Positions 10,300 to 18,353 of a stretch of 64,000 nucleotides of DNA are shown piece after piece. Positions within the stretch are counted from its first letter, which is position 1. Each line of letters begins with the position of its first letter. Source of the stretch: Polynucleobacter sp. MG-6-Vaara-E2 (lineage in GTDB: Bacteria; Pseudomonadota; Gammaproteobacteria; Burkholderiales; Burkholderiaceae); assembly GCF_018687695.1 (NCBI RefSeq), contig NZ_CP061303.1, positions 248,001 to 312,000 of the forward strand. Direction: 5' to 3'. Made by a program: the position numbers and the translations under genes. A model generated the notes under the pieces. It saw only the letters and a list, made by a program, of their open reading frames with translations, had not been told where the DNA came from and ran no database searches.

Positions 10300-10332
10300 A
10301 AAAAAGCCCCGCAAGCTATAACTTGAGGGGCT
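10300..10332 (-). terminator. Intrinsic terminator of the ribB-ribH-nusB unit
   Basis: Read on the minus strand, AGCCCCTCAAG pairs with CTTGCGGGGCT across a six-base loop, with one T/G mismatch position in the stem. A run of Ts follows at once. It lies about 30 bp past the nusB stop and is correctly oriented to end that transcript before gabD. Confidence 0.85.
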
Positions 10333-10361
10333 CATATCTCCAAAAAAGAAAACTAAAGGGT

Positions 10362-10883
10362 CTAGCCAGCTTGTGTTTCGGCTGCACGCAATTTCTGTGC
10401 CAAGAGGTCTAAGACGCCGTTAACGTATTTATGACCATCGGTACCACCAAAAGTTTTGGCAAGCTCTACAGCTTCATTAATGGCTACCTTATAAGGTACA
10501 GATAAGTCAGCAGCCAATTCATAGGTGCCGATCAGAAGGGCTGCATGCTCCACTGGCGACAATTCATTAATAGGGCGATCAAGTGCGGGTGTAATGATGG
10601 CTTCTAATTCGTCAGTGCGATCAAGCACGCCTTGAAAGATGCCATTGAAAAGATCAAGTTGGCAACGTTTGAATGCAGGATCCTCCGCTAGCTGCTTTGC
10701 GATAGCTGCACTATTCGGGAGACTGCCTGCACGACGAACAACCAGGCTTTGATATACGCCTTGCAGTGCATATTCACGAGCGCGACGACGTGGTGTCAGA
10801 GAACGCTTTGGCGCTGCAGACTTACCATCGCCGTTATCTTTACTGGCTTGCGGCTGGACGGAGTTCAGAGTCGACTTATTCAT
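10362..10883 (-). CDS. nusB: Transcription antitermination factor NusB
   Basis: RNA-binding protein that with NusE/S10 binds boxA and supports rRNA antitermination. At 173 residues it is longer than the usual ~140 because of a low-complexity N-terminal tail (about 28 residues rich in Ser, Pro and Lys) before RRRAREYALQGVYQSL. The C-terminal half has the family motif INELSPVEHAALLIGTYEL, then VPYKVAINEAVELAKTFGGTDGHKYVNG as the last conserved block. It is the third gene of ribB-ribH-nusB, 8 bp after ribH, an arrangement common in proteobacteria. An intrinsic terminator follows. Confidence 0.95.
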   Translation of the reverse strand: MNKSTLNSVQPQASKDNGDGKSAAPKRSLTPRRRAREYALQGVYQSLVVRRAGSLPNSAAIAKQLAEDPAFKRCQLDLFNGIFQGVLDRTDELEAIITPALDRPINELSPVEHAALLIGTYELAADLSVPYKVAINEAVELAKTFGGTDGHKYVNGVLDLLAQKLRAAETQAG

Positions 10884-10891
10884 AATAATGA

Positions 10892-11404
10892 TTACTCCTG
10901 ACCATCATTCATTTCAAAATCAATATCAGGCGTTAGTGCCAGAGCAAGATTAGCCATTTCTACAACAGCTTTGGCACAGTCGGTTCCTTTCACATTCACG
11001 CGGACTTTTGCTTGCTCATCGGTATCGCAGGTTAGTACCCCGTTGGCAATTGGTAAACCAGAGTCGATAGAGATGCGAGTAATGCCAGAAGCAGATTCGT
11101 TAGATACCAGTTCAAAATGGTAGGTCTCACCACGAATCACAGCGCCCAAAGCAACAAGACCATCAAACTCACCTGTTTCAGCGAGCTTTTGAAGTGCAAA
11201 AGGAATTTCAAGTGCGCCAGGAACGGTAACCAGTTTAATGTCTGATTGAGAAACGCCCAAAGCAATTAATTCGCTGATGCATGCATTTGTCAAAGCAACG
11301 CAATAATCTTCATTGAAGCGAGCCTGAACGATGCCAATGCGTAAATCTTGGCCATTTAGGTCTGCCTCTAGTACGCCTACAAAATCGTTATTGGAATCGG
11401 TCAT
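10892..11404 (-). CDS. ribH: 6,7-dimethyl-8-ribityllumazine synthase
   Basis: Penultimate step of riboflavin synthesis: condenses the RibB product (3,4-dihydroxy-2-butanone 4-phosphate) with the ribitylamino-pyrimidine. The 170-residue protein has [16 protein letters not shown] near residue 23, [17 protein letters not shown] near residue 60 and [20 protein letters not shown] near residues 82-100, which contains the conserved His. [17 protein letters not shown] follows. It lies between ribB (36 bp upstream) and nusB (8 bp downstream) in one operon. Confidence 0.96.
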   Translation of the reverse strand: MTDSNNDFVGVLEADLNGQDLRIGIVQARFNEDYCVALTNACISELIALGVSQSDIKLVTVPGALEIPFALQKLAETGEFDGLVALGAVIRGETYHFELVSNESASGITRISIDSGLPIANGVLTCDTDEQAKVRVNVKGTDCAKAVVEMANLALALTPDIDFEMNDGQE

Positions 11405-11440
11405 GATGATCTTCTAATGGGGGAAATATTAATTAGACTC

Positions 11441-12574
11441 TTAATTGGGTTGATACGGAGTGTAGCCAGTAACCTCAAGCTTATAACCAGAAAGGCTGGG
11501 CACAGGGCTTGGGTTCGCTAGTAAGCGCATTTTGCCCACACCGATATCTTTTAAGATTTGAGCGCCAATACCGTAGCTGCGGAAATCGGTTTTGCGAGTA
11601 AGAGGCTTCTTTACTTCATCAGTTGCCTGGTTCAGTTTTTGAAACTGCGCCAGCCAATCTTCATCATTGGGTGCTGCAATACCCGAGGCATTGAGTAGAA
11701 CTGCAACCCCTGCTGGGGCGGCAGCGATTTGCTGAAGAGCCTGTGCTAGCGGCCAAGAGTGGGTGCTGACATTGGAGTCTAAAAAGTCAAGAACGGTGAC
11801 GGGCTCATGAACTCGTACTAGCGTTTCGTTTGTTTCAGAAGGTTTACCATGAACAAGCGCAATATGAATACATGAGCTTGGAGTGTCACGATAAACAATG
11901 CCTTCAAACTTGCCCCATGGGGTGATGAATTCACGAACACCTTCGCGCACCACAGTGCTCTCGTGTTGACTGCGATATTTAATCAAATCAGCAATGCTGC
12001 CAATTTTGAGCTGATGTTCTTTTGAAAACTCTAACAAGTCTGGCAAGCGAGCCATGCTGCCATCATCTTTCATGATTTCGCAAATCACAGATGTCGGAGA
12101 GCAGCCTGCCATGGCAGCAAGATCGCATCCTGCCTCAGTGTGGCCAGAACGAATCAGTACGCCACCTGGTTGTGCCATCAAGGGAAAAATATGACCGGGC
12201 TGGACTAAGTCGCTTGGTTTTGCATTGGGGGCTACAGCAGTCTTGATGGTGAGGGCGCGGTCTGCTGCAGAAATGCCTGTGGTGACACCGCTCGCGGCTT
12301 CAATTGAGACAGTGAAATTGGTTCCCATAGAAGTGCCGTTATCACGCACCATTAGAGGCAAATTGAGCTGCTGGCAGCGTTCACGAGTCAAGGTCAGGCA
12401 TATGAGCCCGCGACCGTGCTTGGCCATGAAGTTGACTGCTTCCGCACTTACATGATCGGCAGCCAAGACCAAATCGCCTTCATTCTCACGATCTTCTTCA
12501 TCAACGAGAATGACCATTCGGCCAGCACGTAGCTCAGCGATGATTTCTTCTGTGGAGGCAAGGGTATTTGGCAT
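11441..12574 (-). CDS. ribB: 3,4-dihydroxy-2-butanone-4-phosphate synthase with degenerate GTP cyclohydrolase II domain
   Basis: Residues 1 to about 205 form the DHBP synthase domain, which makes the four-carbon riboflavin precursor from ribulose 5-phosphate. DEEDRENEGDLVLAAD, FMAKHGRGLICL, GTNFTVSIEA and RSGHTEAGCDLA are all present. Residues ~206-377 align in position with GTP cyclohydrolase II, but the zinc-binding GDVFGSxRCDC region is absent: around residue 245 the sequence reads LVHGKPSETNETLVRVHEP with no cysteine cluster. The second activity is therefore probably lost, as in other betaproteobacterial RibB proteins. It is first in ribB-ribH-nusB and divergent from the pilin-like genes. 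Confidence 0.92.
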   Translation of the reverse strand: MPNTLASTEEIIAELRAGRMVILVDEEDRENEGDLVLAADHVSAEAVNFMAKHGRGLICLTLTRERCQQLNLPLMVRDNGTSMGTNFTVSIEAASGVTTGISAADRALTIKTAVAPNAKPSDLVQPGHIFPLMAQPGGVLIRSGHTEAGCDLAAMAGCSPTSVICEIMKDDGSMARLPDLLEFSKEHQLKIGSIADLIKYRSQHESTVVREGVREFITPWGKFEGIVYRDTPSSCIHIALVHGKPSETNETLVRVHEPVTVLDFLDSNVSTHSWPLAQALQQIAAAPAGVAVLLNASGIAAPNDEDWLAQFQKLNQATDEVKKPLTRKTDFRSYGIGAQILKDIGVGKMRLLANPSPVPSLSGYKLEVTGYTPYQPN

Positions 12575-12708
12575 AGCCCTCTATTTTAAGCTGAGCAGGG
12601 GATTGTTGTAGTTCCGCTGACAGTCCTTTACATCAATCCTCTGCTTTTCTGACGGCAAGAGCCTCCAATCCCTGTTTTAGTCCTTTTGGAAGCCCTAGAA
12701 AATGTCGT

Positions 12709-13005
12709 ATGCGCTTTGCCACCCCAAATGTCCCAAACGGATTCATCCTATTAGAGGTTTTAGTGTCCATGAGCCTCATCTTGGGTGTCTGGCTGACCTC
12801 AATAGGGGCTTATCAAGGATTGATTCTTCGGTTAGTCCAGCAAGAAAACAAACGGGCGCAGCTCAGGCAGACGTTTGATTTGTATGAACTTGCTGAGCAG
12901 GCGAGGGCCAATATTTCTTCCAAGGATATTAAGCATGAATCTTCTCGAGTGTCTAGTCGGAATCGCACTTTGCGCCCTATTGCTAAATCCACTACTAAAA
13001 ACTAG
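12709..13005 (+). CDS. PilV-like minor pilin, short
   Basis: A 98-residue type IV pilin-like protein. The prepilin site is clear: a short leader ending NG, then FILLEVLVSMSLILGVWLT with Glu at mature position 5 and a hydrophobic helix. The rest is short and polar, well under the 120-180 residues usual for PilV, and its last 24 codons overlap the next gene in another frame. It is therefore either a truncated PilV or the product of an overlapping gene pair. It should be processed by PilD and help initiate pilus assembly. It heads a four-gene pilin cluster reading into ribD. Confidence 0.7.
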   Translation: MRFATPNVPNGFILLEVLVSMSLILGVWLTSIGAYQGLILRLVQQENKRAQLRQTFDLYELAEQARANISSKDIKHESSRVSSRNRTLRPIAKSTTKN

Positions 13006-13567
13006 CGCCGATTTCTTGATCAAACAAATTGAATATGAAAAAACGCAGACCCTCATTTCGGAAGCAGAGCGCGCACTAGAGTTAATTGGTCGCGCAATTC
13101 GAATGGCGGGTTATCAAAATGTCAAGTCAATCCAACAAGATATCAACCATAAAAATACAAACTCTCCAATTGAGATTCGCAAGAGAAGTGGTTACCAAGG
13201 TTCTGATACTTTAGTGGTTAGGTACGAGTTATCGGATGGTGTGGACTTTGATTGCATCGGCAACGTTCTAACGAGTGATCGAACAAAACATAATTTGGCC
13301 CTGCAAGGTTTTCAGGTAGATAGGCAGGCTGGATTATCAAAAGGCGTAAAAGTAAATGGGGGATCACTGATGTGCCAGTCATTAGATCGACAGGGGCGAA
13401 TACAAAATACGACTCTGATGAACGGCGTCAATTCCCTAAGAGTTGATGAGTTAAATCCCCTTACGGATAAAGGTCAGAGAGCCTTTAGGGTTCAACTTGA
13501 AATGATCGATGGCATCTCTATTCAGAAAGAATTCGAGCGAACCTTCACCACCAGAAATCTCCCATGA
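12935..13567 (+). CDS. PilW-like minor pilin without leader peptide
   Basis: A 210-residue protein starting MNLLECLVGIALCALLLNPLL, a pilin-type hydrophobic helix with Glu at position 5, followed by a long soluble domain. ALELIGRAIRMAGYQNV resembles PilW (LRRAIRxAGY). Unlike normal prepilins there is no basic leader ending in Gly: the initiator Met itself takes mature position 1. An upstream TTG start at 12875 would supply 20 residues ending ILS, not Gly. The gene overlaps the PilV-like gene by 71 bp and the next gene by 4 bp. PilW role is inferred from position and from these motifs. Confidence 0.65.
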   Translation: MNLLECLVGIALCALLLNPLLKTSADFLIKQIEYEKTQTLISEAERALELIGRAIRMAGYQNVKSIQQDINHKNTNSPIEIRKRSGYQGSDTLVVRYELSDGVDFDCIGNVLTSDRTKHNLALQGFQVDRQAGLSKGVKVNGGSLMCQSLDRQGRIQNTTLMNGVNSLRVDELNPLTDKGQRAFRVQLEMIDGISIQKEFERTFTTRNLP

Positions 13568-13893
13568 TTTTAGCTTGGGTGATTTCATTATTGCTTTTAT
13601 GCTCATCACTGATTGTGTATCTAGAGCGATTAACAGTATTGCGCGTGATGGAGGTAAAAACAATTGAGCATGCGCAAGAGCAATTTATTGCAGCAGAAAA
13701 ATCTGTTCTTCAGTGTGAGGATAATATTACTAATACATCCGTATTAACAGAAAATGATTGCTTCATTGAGCCAGCTGGAAAAAATCAGTGGCGCATTTCA
13801 AGCAAAGAAAAACCAAGCATTCAAATACATGTTCATGTAAATGAAAAATCAGGTGTAGTCAGTCGACTAAATTGGCGTCAAGCATTTGAGTAA
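13564..13893 (+). CDS. Small PilX-like membrane-anchored protein
   Basis: A 109-residue protein with one N-terminal hydrophobic helix (ILAWVISLLLLCSSLIVYL) and a small polar domain with two Cys (near residues 51 and 66) that could form a disulfide. The position between PilW-like and FimT-like genes, and the segment EQFIAAEKSVLQCE resembling the AxxAAExAL stretch of PilX, suggest a minor pilin-assembly protein. There is no leader peptide and no Glu5. It overlaps both neighbours (4 bp and 8 bp). Assignment rests mostly on context. Confidence 0.5.
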   Translation: MILAWVISLLLLCSSLIVYLERLTVLRVMEVKTIEHAQEQFIAAEKSVLQCEDNITNTSVLTENDCFIEPAGKNQWRISSKEKPSIQIHVHVNEKSGVVSRLNWRQAFE

Positions 13894-14443
13894 AAAGCAC
13901 CACCGTGAGTCAGGCACAAGTTTATTGGAGTTGATGGCGGTAGTTTTAATTGTTGCAATCTCTGCAACTGTCACGATGCCATTATTGCAAGAACAGATTG
14001 CAATCCGAGAAATAGAATTAGTAGCAAGACGGTTTATTGCTCACACTCATTTTGCTCGTCAGCAAGCGTTGCATTTGGGTGGATCAGTCAGTCTTGAACC
14101 ACGCTTGAGTGGCAAATGGGATGCTGGATGGATTATTACTAGTGGCTGTATAGGCAAGATCAGCAAACCCTCTTGTATGAATAAGACATGGTTTTCTCAG
14201 GATGGGACCAAGCCTATTTTCTTTAAGGGCGGGGGTAGGTACTTTACTGATCCGCACACGGGCAAAGTGGGGATTCTGTTTAATGCCGCAGGGGCAGCTA
14301 AGACGATTCATGGGGGATTTGTGGCGAACCGCTTGGTTTTAGGTCATCGCAGGGTGCCAGGCTTGGAGCGACATCTCATATTGGGTAGTGGCGGGCGTTG
14401 GCGTATCTGCGACCCCTCTAAAGATGCGAGGCGTTGCCATTGA
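13886..14443 (+). CDS. FimT/GspH-type pseudopilin
   Basis: A 185-residue minor pilin. The leader ends ESG and the mature part begins TSLLELMAVVLIVAISATV, with Glu at position 5 and the class III hydrophobic helix. The globular domain has FARQQALHLGG near residue 52 and a C-terminal NRLVLGHRRVPGLERHLIL resembling the GspH/FimT domain. The start is TTG, overlapping the preceding gene by 8 bp, so translation is probably coupled. The last base lies 16 bp before the ribD start. FimT supports type IV pilus priming and DNA uptake in relatives. Confidence 0.78.
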   Translation: MSKKHHRESGTSLLELMAVVLIVAISATVTMPLLQEQIAIREIELVARRFIAHTHFARQQALHLGGSVSLEPRLSGKWDAGWIITSGCIGKISKPSCMNKTWFSQDGTKPIFFKGGGRYFTDPHTGKVGILFNAAGAAKTIHGGFVANRLVLGHRRVPGLERHLILGSGGRWRICDPSKDARRCH

Positions 14444-14459
14444 ATGGTTTAATAGACCC

Positions 14460-15575
14460 ATGTACACCGCTGTTGATCACCAATGGATGAGCGAGGCATT
14501 AGCCGAGGCTCAAAAAGCACTTTATTTAGCTAACCCTAATCCTCGGGTGGGCTGTGTCATCGTGAAAGATGGGCAAGTCATTGGGCGTGGATTTACTCAA
14601 CAGGTTGGTGGGCCTCATGCTGAAATTCAGGCTTTAGCCGATGTCAAAGCTAACGGAAAAGACCCTGCGGGATCGACGATCTGTGTCACTTTAGAGCCCT
14701 GTAGTCATACTGGGCGAACCCCGCCCTGTGTTGATGCCTTGATTGCCGCTAGGCCGGCAAAAGTGATTGTAGCCATGAGTGATCCAAATCCTCTGGTTGC
14801 GGGAAATGGTTTGGAGAAGCTAAAAGTTGCCGGCATTGAAGTGCAATGCGGCCTAATGGAAGTAGAGGCTCGCGCCCTCAATCGCGGATTTATCTCCAGA
14901 ATGACTCGTGGCTTGCCATGGGTACGCCTGAAGATTGCTGCAAGCCTTGATGGAAAAACGGCCCTGCCAAATGGCGAGAGTCAATGGATTACTGGACCTC
15001 TCGCTAGGGCAGATGGACATCATTGGCGTGCTCAAGCTTGTGCAATCGTGACTGGAGTAGGTACCATTAAAGAGGATGATCCCACCCTCAATGTACGAGA
15101 CGTTCAAACACAACGTCAGCCGTGGCGAATTATCGTAGATTCTAAATTGGAGACTCCATTAACAGCAAAAATTCTGAATGATGTTGATCAATCTGGCGTC
15201 ATCATTGTTTGCGCAAATTTAGGTAGTCTAGATAGTCAACAAAAAGCCAAAGCTTTCGAAGCTCGTGGCATTGAAGTAATCGCCATGGCCAACAATTTTG
15301 GAAAAGTCGATCTACCAAAACTCTTTGCTTATCTAGCAAGAGAGCGTGAGATGAATGAAATTCATGTGGAGTCTGGCTTTAAGCTCAATGGTTCTATGCT
15401 CAGAGAAGATTGTGTAGATGAGTTGTTACTTTATTACGCCCCATTTTTTATGGGTGAGGGCATCGGTATGGCTAATGTGCCAACATTACCCTCTTTAAAA
15501 TCCCGCAAAGATTGGCAAATCATTGATCAGTCCTTAATTGGCGATGATTTTAGGCTTAGACTGATAAAACGCTAA
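14460..15575 (+). CDS. ribD: Bifunctional riboflavin deaminase/reductase
   Basis: Catalyses deamination then reduction of the GTP-derived pyrimidine in riboflavin synthesis. The 371-residue protein has an N-terminal zinc deaminase domain: GGPHAEIQAL near residue 48 (His-Ala-Glu) and TLEPCSHTGRTPPCVDAL near residues 78-95. The C-terminal reductase starts near residue 150 with LPWVRLKIAASLDGKTALPNG and ends ELLLYYAPFFMGEG. ATG 14460 is chosen because homology begins at MYTAVDHQWM; an earlier start lies inside fimT. ribE follows after 22 bp. Confidence 0.95.
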   Translation: MYTAVDHQWMSEALAEAQKALYLANPNPRVGCVIVKDGQVIGRGFTQQVGGPHAEIQALADVKANGKDPAGSTICVTLEPCSHTGRTPPCVDALIAARPAKVIVAMSDPNPLVAGNGLEKLKVAGIEVQCGLMEVEARALNRGFISRMTRGLPWVRLKIAASLDGKTALPNGESQWITGPLARADGHHWRAQACAIVTGVGTIKEDDPTLNVRDVQTQRQPWRIIVDSKLETPLTAKILNDVDQSGVIIVCANLGSLDSQQKAKAFEARGIEVIAMANNFGKVDLPKLFAYLAREREMNEIHVESGFKLNGSMLREDCVDELLLYYAPFFMGEGIGMANVPTLPSLKSRKDWQIIDQSLIGDDFRLRLIKR

Positions 15576-15597
15576 ATCCAAACTAAAATCATCCTCT

Positions 15598-16215
15598 ATG
15601 TTTACTGGAATTATTACTGCTGTCGGTCAAATTAAAAGTGCTCAAGCAAAGGGTGATGGCCTTCACTTGATTATTAAAGTGCCATCTGGCTACTTGGATG
15701 ATGTAGCACTGGGCGATAGTATTGCTATTCAGGGCGCTTGCATGACTGCAACGAATTTTGAAGGCGATACTTTTTCTTTAGATATTTCTCGCGAGTCTTT
15801 AAATAAAACGGTTGGTCTAGATAAAGCCGGTCCAGTGAACTTGGAAAAGGCGCTACGATTAAATGACCGTCTGGGTGGCCATCTAGTCAGCGGTCACGTT
15901 GATGGTGTTGGTAAGGTGGCGCACTTTGCACAAGTGGCTCAAGATGCCTACGGCTCTTGGCTTTTGAGAATTGAAGCTTCAAAGGACTTGGCCCCATACC
16001 TGGCTTATAAGGGCTCTATTGTTGTCAACGGAGTCTCCCTTACAGTGAATAAAACAGAAGATACGGCTCATGCATGCATCGTTGATATCAATCTGATTCC
16101 GCACACCTTACAAAGTACGACGCTTGGCAATCTGAAGCAGGGTGACATTGTCAATTTAGAGATCGATTTGATTGCGCGCTATGTTGCGCGCATGCTTGAG
16201 ACTCAGACTAAGTAA
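15598..16215 (+). CDS. ribE: Riboflavin synthase alpha chain
   Basis: Dismutates two lumazine molecules into riboflavin. The 205-residue protein starts with the invariant MFTGII and has two homologous lumazine-binding repeats. Repeat 1 ends with IQGACMTATNF and the Ser-containing DISRESL. Repeat 2 holds GGHLVSGHVDGVGKV near residues 95-109 and VNGVSLTVNKTEDTAHACIVDINLIPHTLQSTTLG. Together with ribD, ribB and ribH the window covers every riboflavin step except GTP cyclohydrolase II and the phosphatase. It is convergent with queC. Confidence 0.96.
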   Translation: MFTGIITAVGQIKSAQAKGDGLHLIIKVPSGYLDDVALGDSIAIQGACMTATNFEGDTFSLDISRESLNKTVGLDKAGPVNLEKALRLNDRLGGHLVSGHVDGVGKVAHFAQVAQDAYGSWLLRIEASKDLAPYLAYKGSIVVNGVSLTVNKTEDTAHACIVDINLIPHTLQSTTLGNLKQGDIVNLEIDLIARYVARMLETQTK

Positions 16216-16231
16216 ACCCTCATTTTCTTGT

Positions 16232-16975
16232 TTATTTGTTTTTACGATAGCGAGTGGGATCACTCACATGAGCTTGCTTAAAGCCAACCTGCCTTAAGCG
16301 ACAGGATTCACATTCCCCGCAAGCTTCGCCTAAATCATTGGCTTGATAGCAAGATACCGTTTGAGCGTAATCAACCCCGAGTGTGTTGCCCAGCTGAATA
16401 ATTTCTGCTTTGGTTAAGTTGATGATGGGCGCATGAACCCGAAAGCGATTTTCATTGTTAATAGCCTCTACGCCAGCTTTGGTAGCGAGGTTCGCCATTG
16501 CCTCAAAGGAGGCTACATATTCCGGACGACAATCTGGATAGCCAGAGTAATCCACTGAGTTTGCGCCGTAGAAAATATCTAAACCGCCCAGGGCTTCTGC
16601 CCAACCTAAAGCTAGGGACAACAAAATCGTATTGCGCGCAGGCACATAAGTAACGGGGATTTCTTGATCTTTGCCAGGAACAATGGGCACTGCAATTGAT
16701 GAGTCAGTTAATGCTGAACCTCCAAAACGCGTTAAATCCAAATTGACTACTTCATGACGAGCAACACCCACTTGCTTGGCAATGTGTTTTGCTGCGGCTA
16801 ATTCAGAAGAGTGGCGTTGACCATAGCCTACTGATAAAGCATAGGGCGTGTATCCCAAATCTTTAGCGAGTGCTAAGACTGTGGTGGAATCTAAGCCACC
16901 TGAAAATAAGATGACTGCCGGCGCTCCAGGTTTGCGTGGTGCAAGATTCTCAAATGCGGCCGACAACTTAGACAT
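16232..16975 (-). CDS. queC: 7-cyano-7-deazaguanine synthase
   Basis: ATP-dependent conversion of 7-carboxy-7-deazaguanine to preQ0 for queuosine-modified tRNA. The 247-residue protein has the PP-loop [17 protein letters not shown] at about residues 20-36, [18 protein letters not shown] near residue 108 and [19 protein letters not shown] near residue 133. The C-terminal zinc-binding cysteines sit in [20 protein letters not shown]. It lies 17 bp downstream of cpoB at the end of the Tol-Pal run, as in many proteobacteria. Confidence 0.96.
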   Translation of the reverse strand: MSKLSAAFENLAPRKPGAPAVILFSGGLDSTTVLALAKDLGYTPYALSVGYGQRHSSELAAAKHIAKQVGVARHEVVNLDLTRFGGSALTDSSIAVPIVPGKDQEIPVTYVPARNTILLSLALGWAEALGGLDIFYGANSVDYSGYPDCRPEYVASFEAMANLATKAGVEAINNENRFRVHAPIINLTKAEIIQLGNTLGVDYAQTVSCYQANDLGEACGECESCRLRQVGFKQAHVSDPTRYRKNK

Positions 16976-16992
16976 GGGGTTTGGGGAATGAT

Positions 16993-17724
16993 TTACTTGG
17001 TGGCAGCAAGCAATTGCTGTGCATCTTTGGCTGCTTCAGTATCAGGATACTTTGCAACGATCTCGCTAAGCGTTTTCTTGGCAGCCGCCTTATTGCCGCT
17101 CTCTAATTGAGAATTGCCTAAAGTCACCATTGCGGCGGGAACGCGTGGATGATTCGGGTAGCGCTTAATCAGGCTTTGGAGCTGGCTGATCGCACCAGCG
17201 TAATCTTTATTGGCGTACTTGCTGTTGCCGCTCCAGTAGAGAGCGAGTGGTAAATAGGGGCTCTTCGGATATTTAGCAGTAAAGGCAGCAAAGCTATCTT
17301 CAGCTTTTTTCAGACTACCTGTCTGAAATGCTTTCAGAGCATCGTCATAGGCTTTTTTCTCACCAGGTTGAACTGTGCCACTCACCCCTTCAATGGTAAT
17401 TGTGCGTGGTTCAAAATTGCCAAGGCGAGTATCTAAATCTTGGTAATAAGTCTTCTGGCTAGACGAAATATCTGCACCTTGTTTTTCAAGTTCTTCTAAT
17501 TTTCCTCGTAGTTCTGCATTCTCAGTTTTGAGTTTATCGATTTGGCTTTGGAGCTCAAGCTGAGTAGTAGCCAGCGATTTACGTAGATCTAAAATTGCCT
17601 TGCGAGCCTCATCGTCTGAGAACAGTGCCCATGCGCTATTAGATGTGCTGAAGAAAAATAGTGCGGCACTTAAACAAAACGCTCGTGAGAGCGTTTGTTT
17701 AGAAGGGTATAAAGGAACCATCAT
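16993..17724 (-). CDS. cpoB: Cell division coordinator CpoB (YbgF)
   Basis: Periplasmic protein that links Tol-Pal function to septal peptidoglycan synthesis. A signal peptide ([22 protein letters not shown]) is followed by a coiled-coil region with heptad Leu/Glu pattern near residues 45-95 that trimerises in relatives. The C-terminal TPR domain has [37 protein letters not shown] and [17 protein letters not shown]. 243 residues is typical. The start codon is immediately adjacent to the pal stop, so the two are coupled. An ATG one codon later is also possible. Confidence 0.92.
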   Translation of the reverse strand: MMVPLYPSKQTLSRAFCLSAALFFFSTSNSAWALFSDDEARKAILDLRKSLATTQLELQSQIDKLKTENAELRGKLEELEKQGADISSSQKTYYQDLDTRLGNFEPRTITIEGVSGTVQPGEKKAYDDALKAFQTGSLKKAEDSFAAFTAKYPKSPYLPLALYWSGNSKYANKDYAGAISQLQSLIKRYPNHPRVPAAMVTLGNSQLESGNKAAAKKTLSEIVAKYPDTEAAKDAQQLLAATK

Positions 17725-18228
17725 TTAGTTCGTAATATAAACAATGTCAGCGCGGCGGTTTTCTGCCCAAGCTGCTTCATTATCACCTTCAGCTTTTGGT
17801 TTTTCTTTGCCAAAGCTGACGGCTTCGATTTGATTATCAGAGACGCCCATTAAGTTCAGTGATTTACGAACAGCATCTGAACGACGTTGCCCGAGTGCCA
17901 GGTTGTATTCGGCTGTGCCACGATCGTCAGTATTGCCTTGAACGATAATTTTTTGATTCGAATTCGCTTTTAAGTAGCTTGCGTGAGCAGACAACATTTT
18001 TTGATATTTAGTCTGCACGGTGTACTCATCAAAGCCAAAGTAAACACTCTTCTCAAAGAGTGGGCTCTTGGGATCATTCCAAGGTTGGGAGCCAAAACTA
18101 CCACTACCGCCACTGCCATTGGCGCCATCAGTGTCATCTAACTTCACGCTGGAGCAAGCTGCCATTAAAAATGCAGTAGCACCAATCAGGGTAAATGTAG
18201 CGGCACGGCGTGCGATAGAAACTTTCAT
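17725..18228 (-). CDS. pal: Peptidoglycan-associated lipoprotein Pal
   Basis: Outer-membrane lipoprotein that binds peptidoglycan and TolB. The 167-residue precursor has a signal peptide with lipobox LMAAC, so lipidation is at about Cys25, followed by a Gly/Ser-rich tether. The OmpA-like domain follows: SVYFGFDEYTV near residue 62, IIVQGNTDDRGTAEYNLALG with the meso-DAP-binding Asp and Arg in NTDDRGT, then QRRSDAVRKSL and GKEKP. It sits between tolB and cpoB in the standard order; 125 bp of non-coding DNA separates it from tolB. Confidence 0.96.
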   Translation of the reverse strand: MKVSIARRAATFTLIGATAFLMAACSSVKLDDTDGANGSGGSGSFGSQPWNDPKSPLFEKSVYFGFDEYTVQTKYQKMLSAHASYLKANSNQKIIVQGNTDDRGTAEYNLALGQRRSDAVRKSLNLMGVSDNQIEAVSFGKEKPKAEGDNEAAWAENRRADIVYITN

Positions 18229-18353
18229 GTTTTTCCTTTTCCTACAAATTCGGTAATGAAATTGTTTTTTAACTCAGTGGGCATATAGCCAATAGCTAAT
18301 ATTATGCCCCCAAGAACATCAAAAATGCCTATTTCACCCTCAAAAAGAGTGTT

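Noticed and set aside
12575..12708. FMN riboswitch upstream of ribB
   Set aside because: The conserved RFN element blocks (AGGGCGGGG and matching segments) are not present on either strand.
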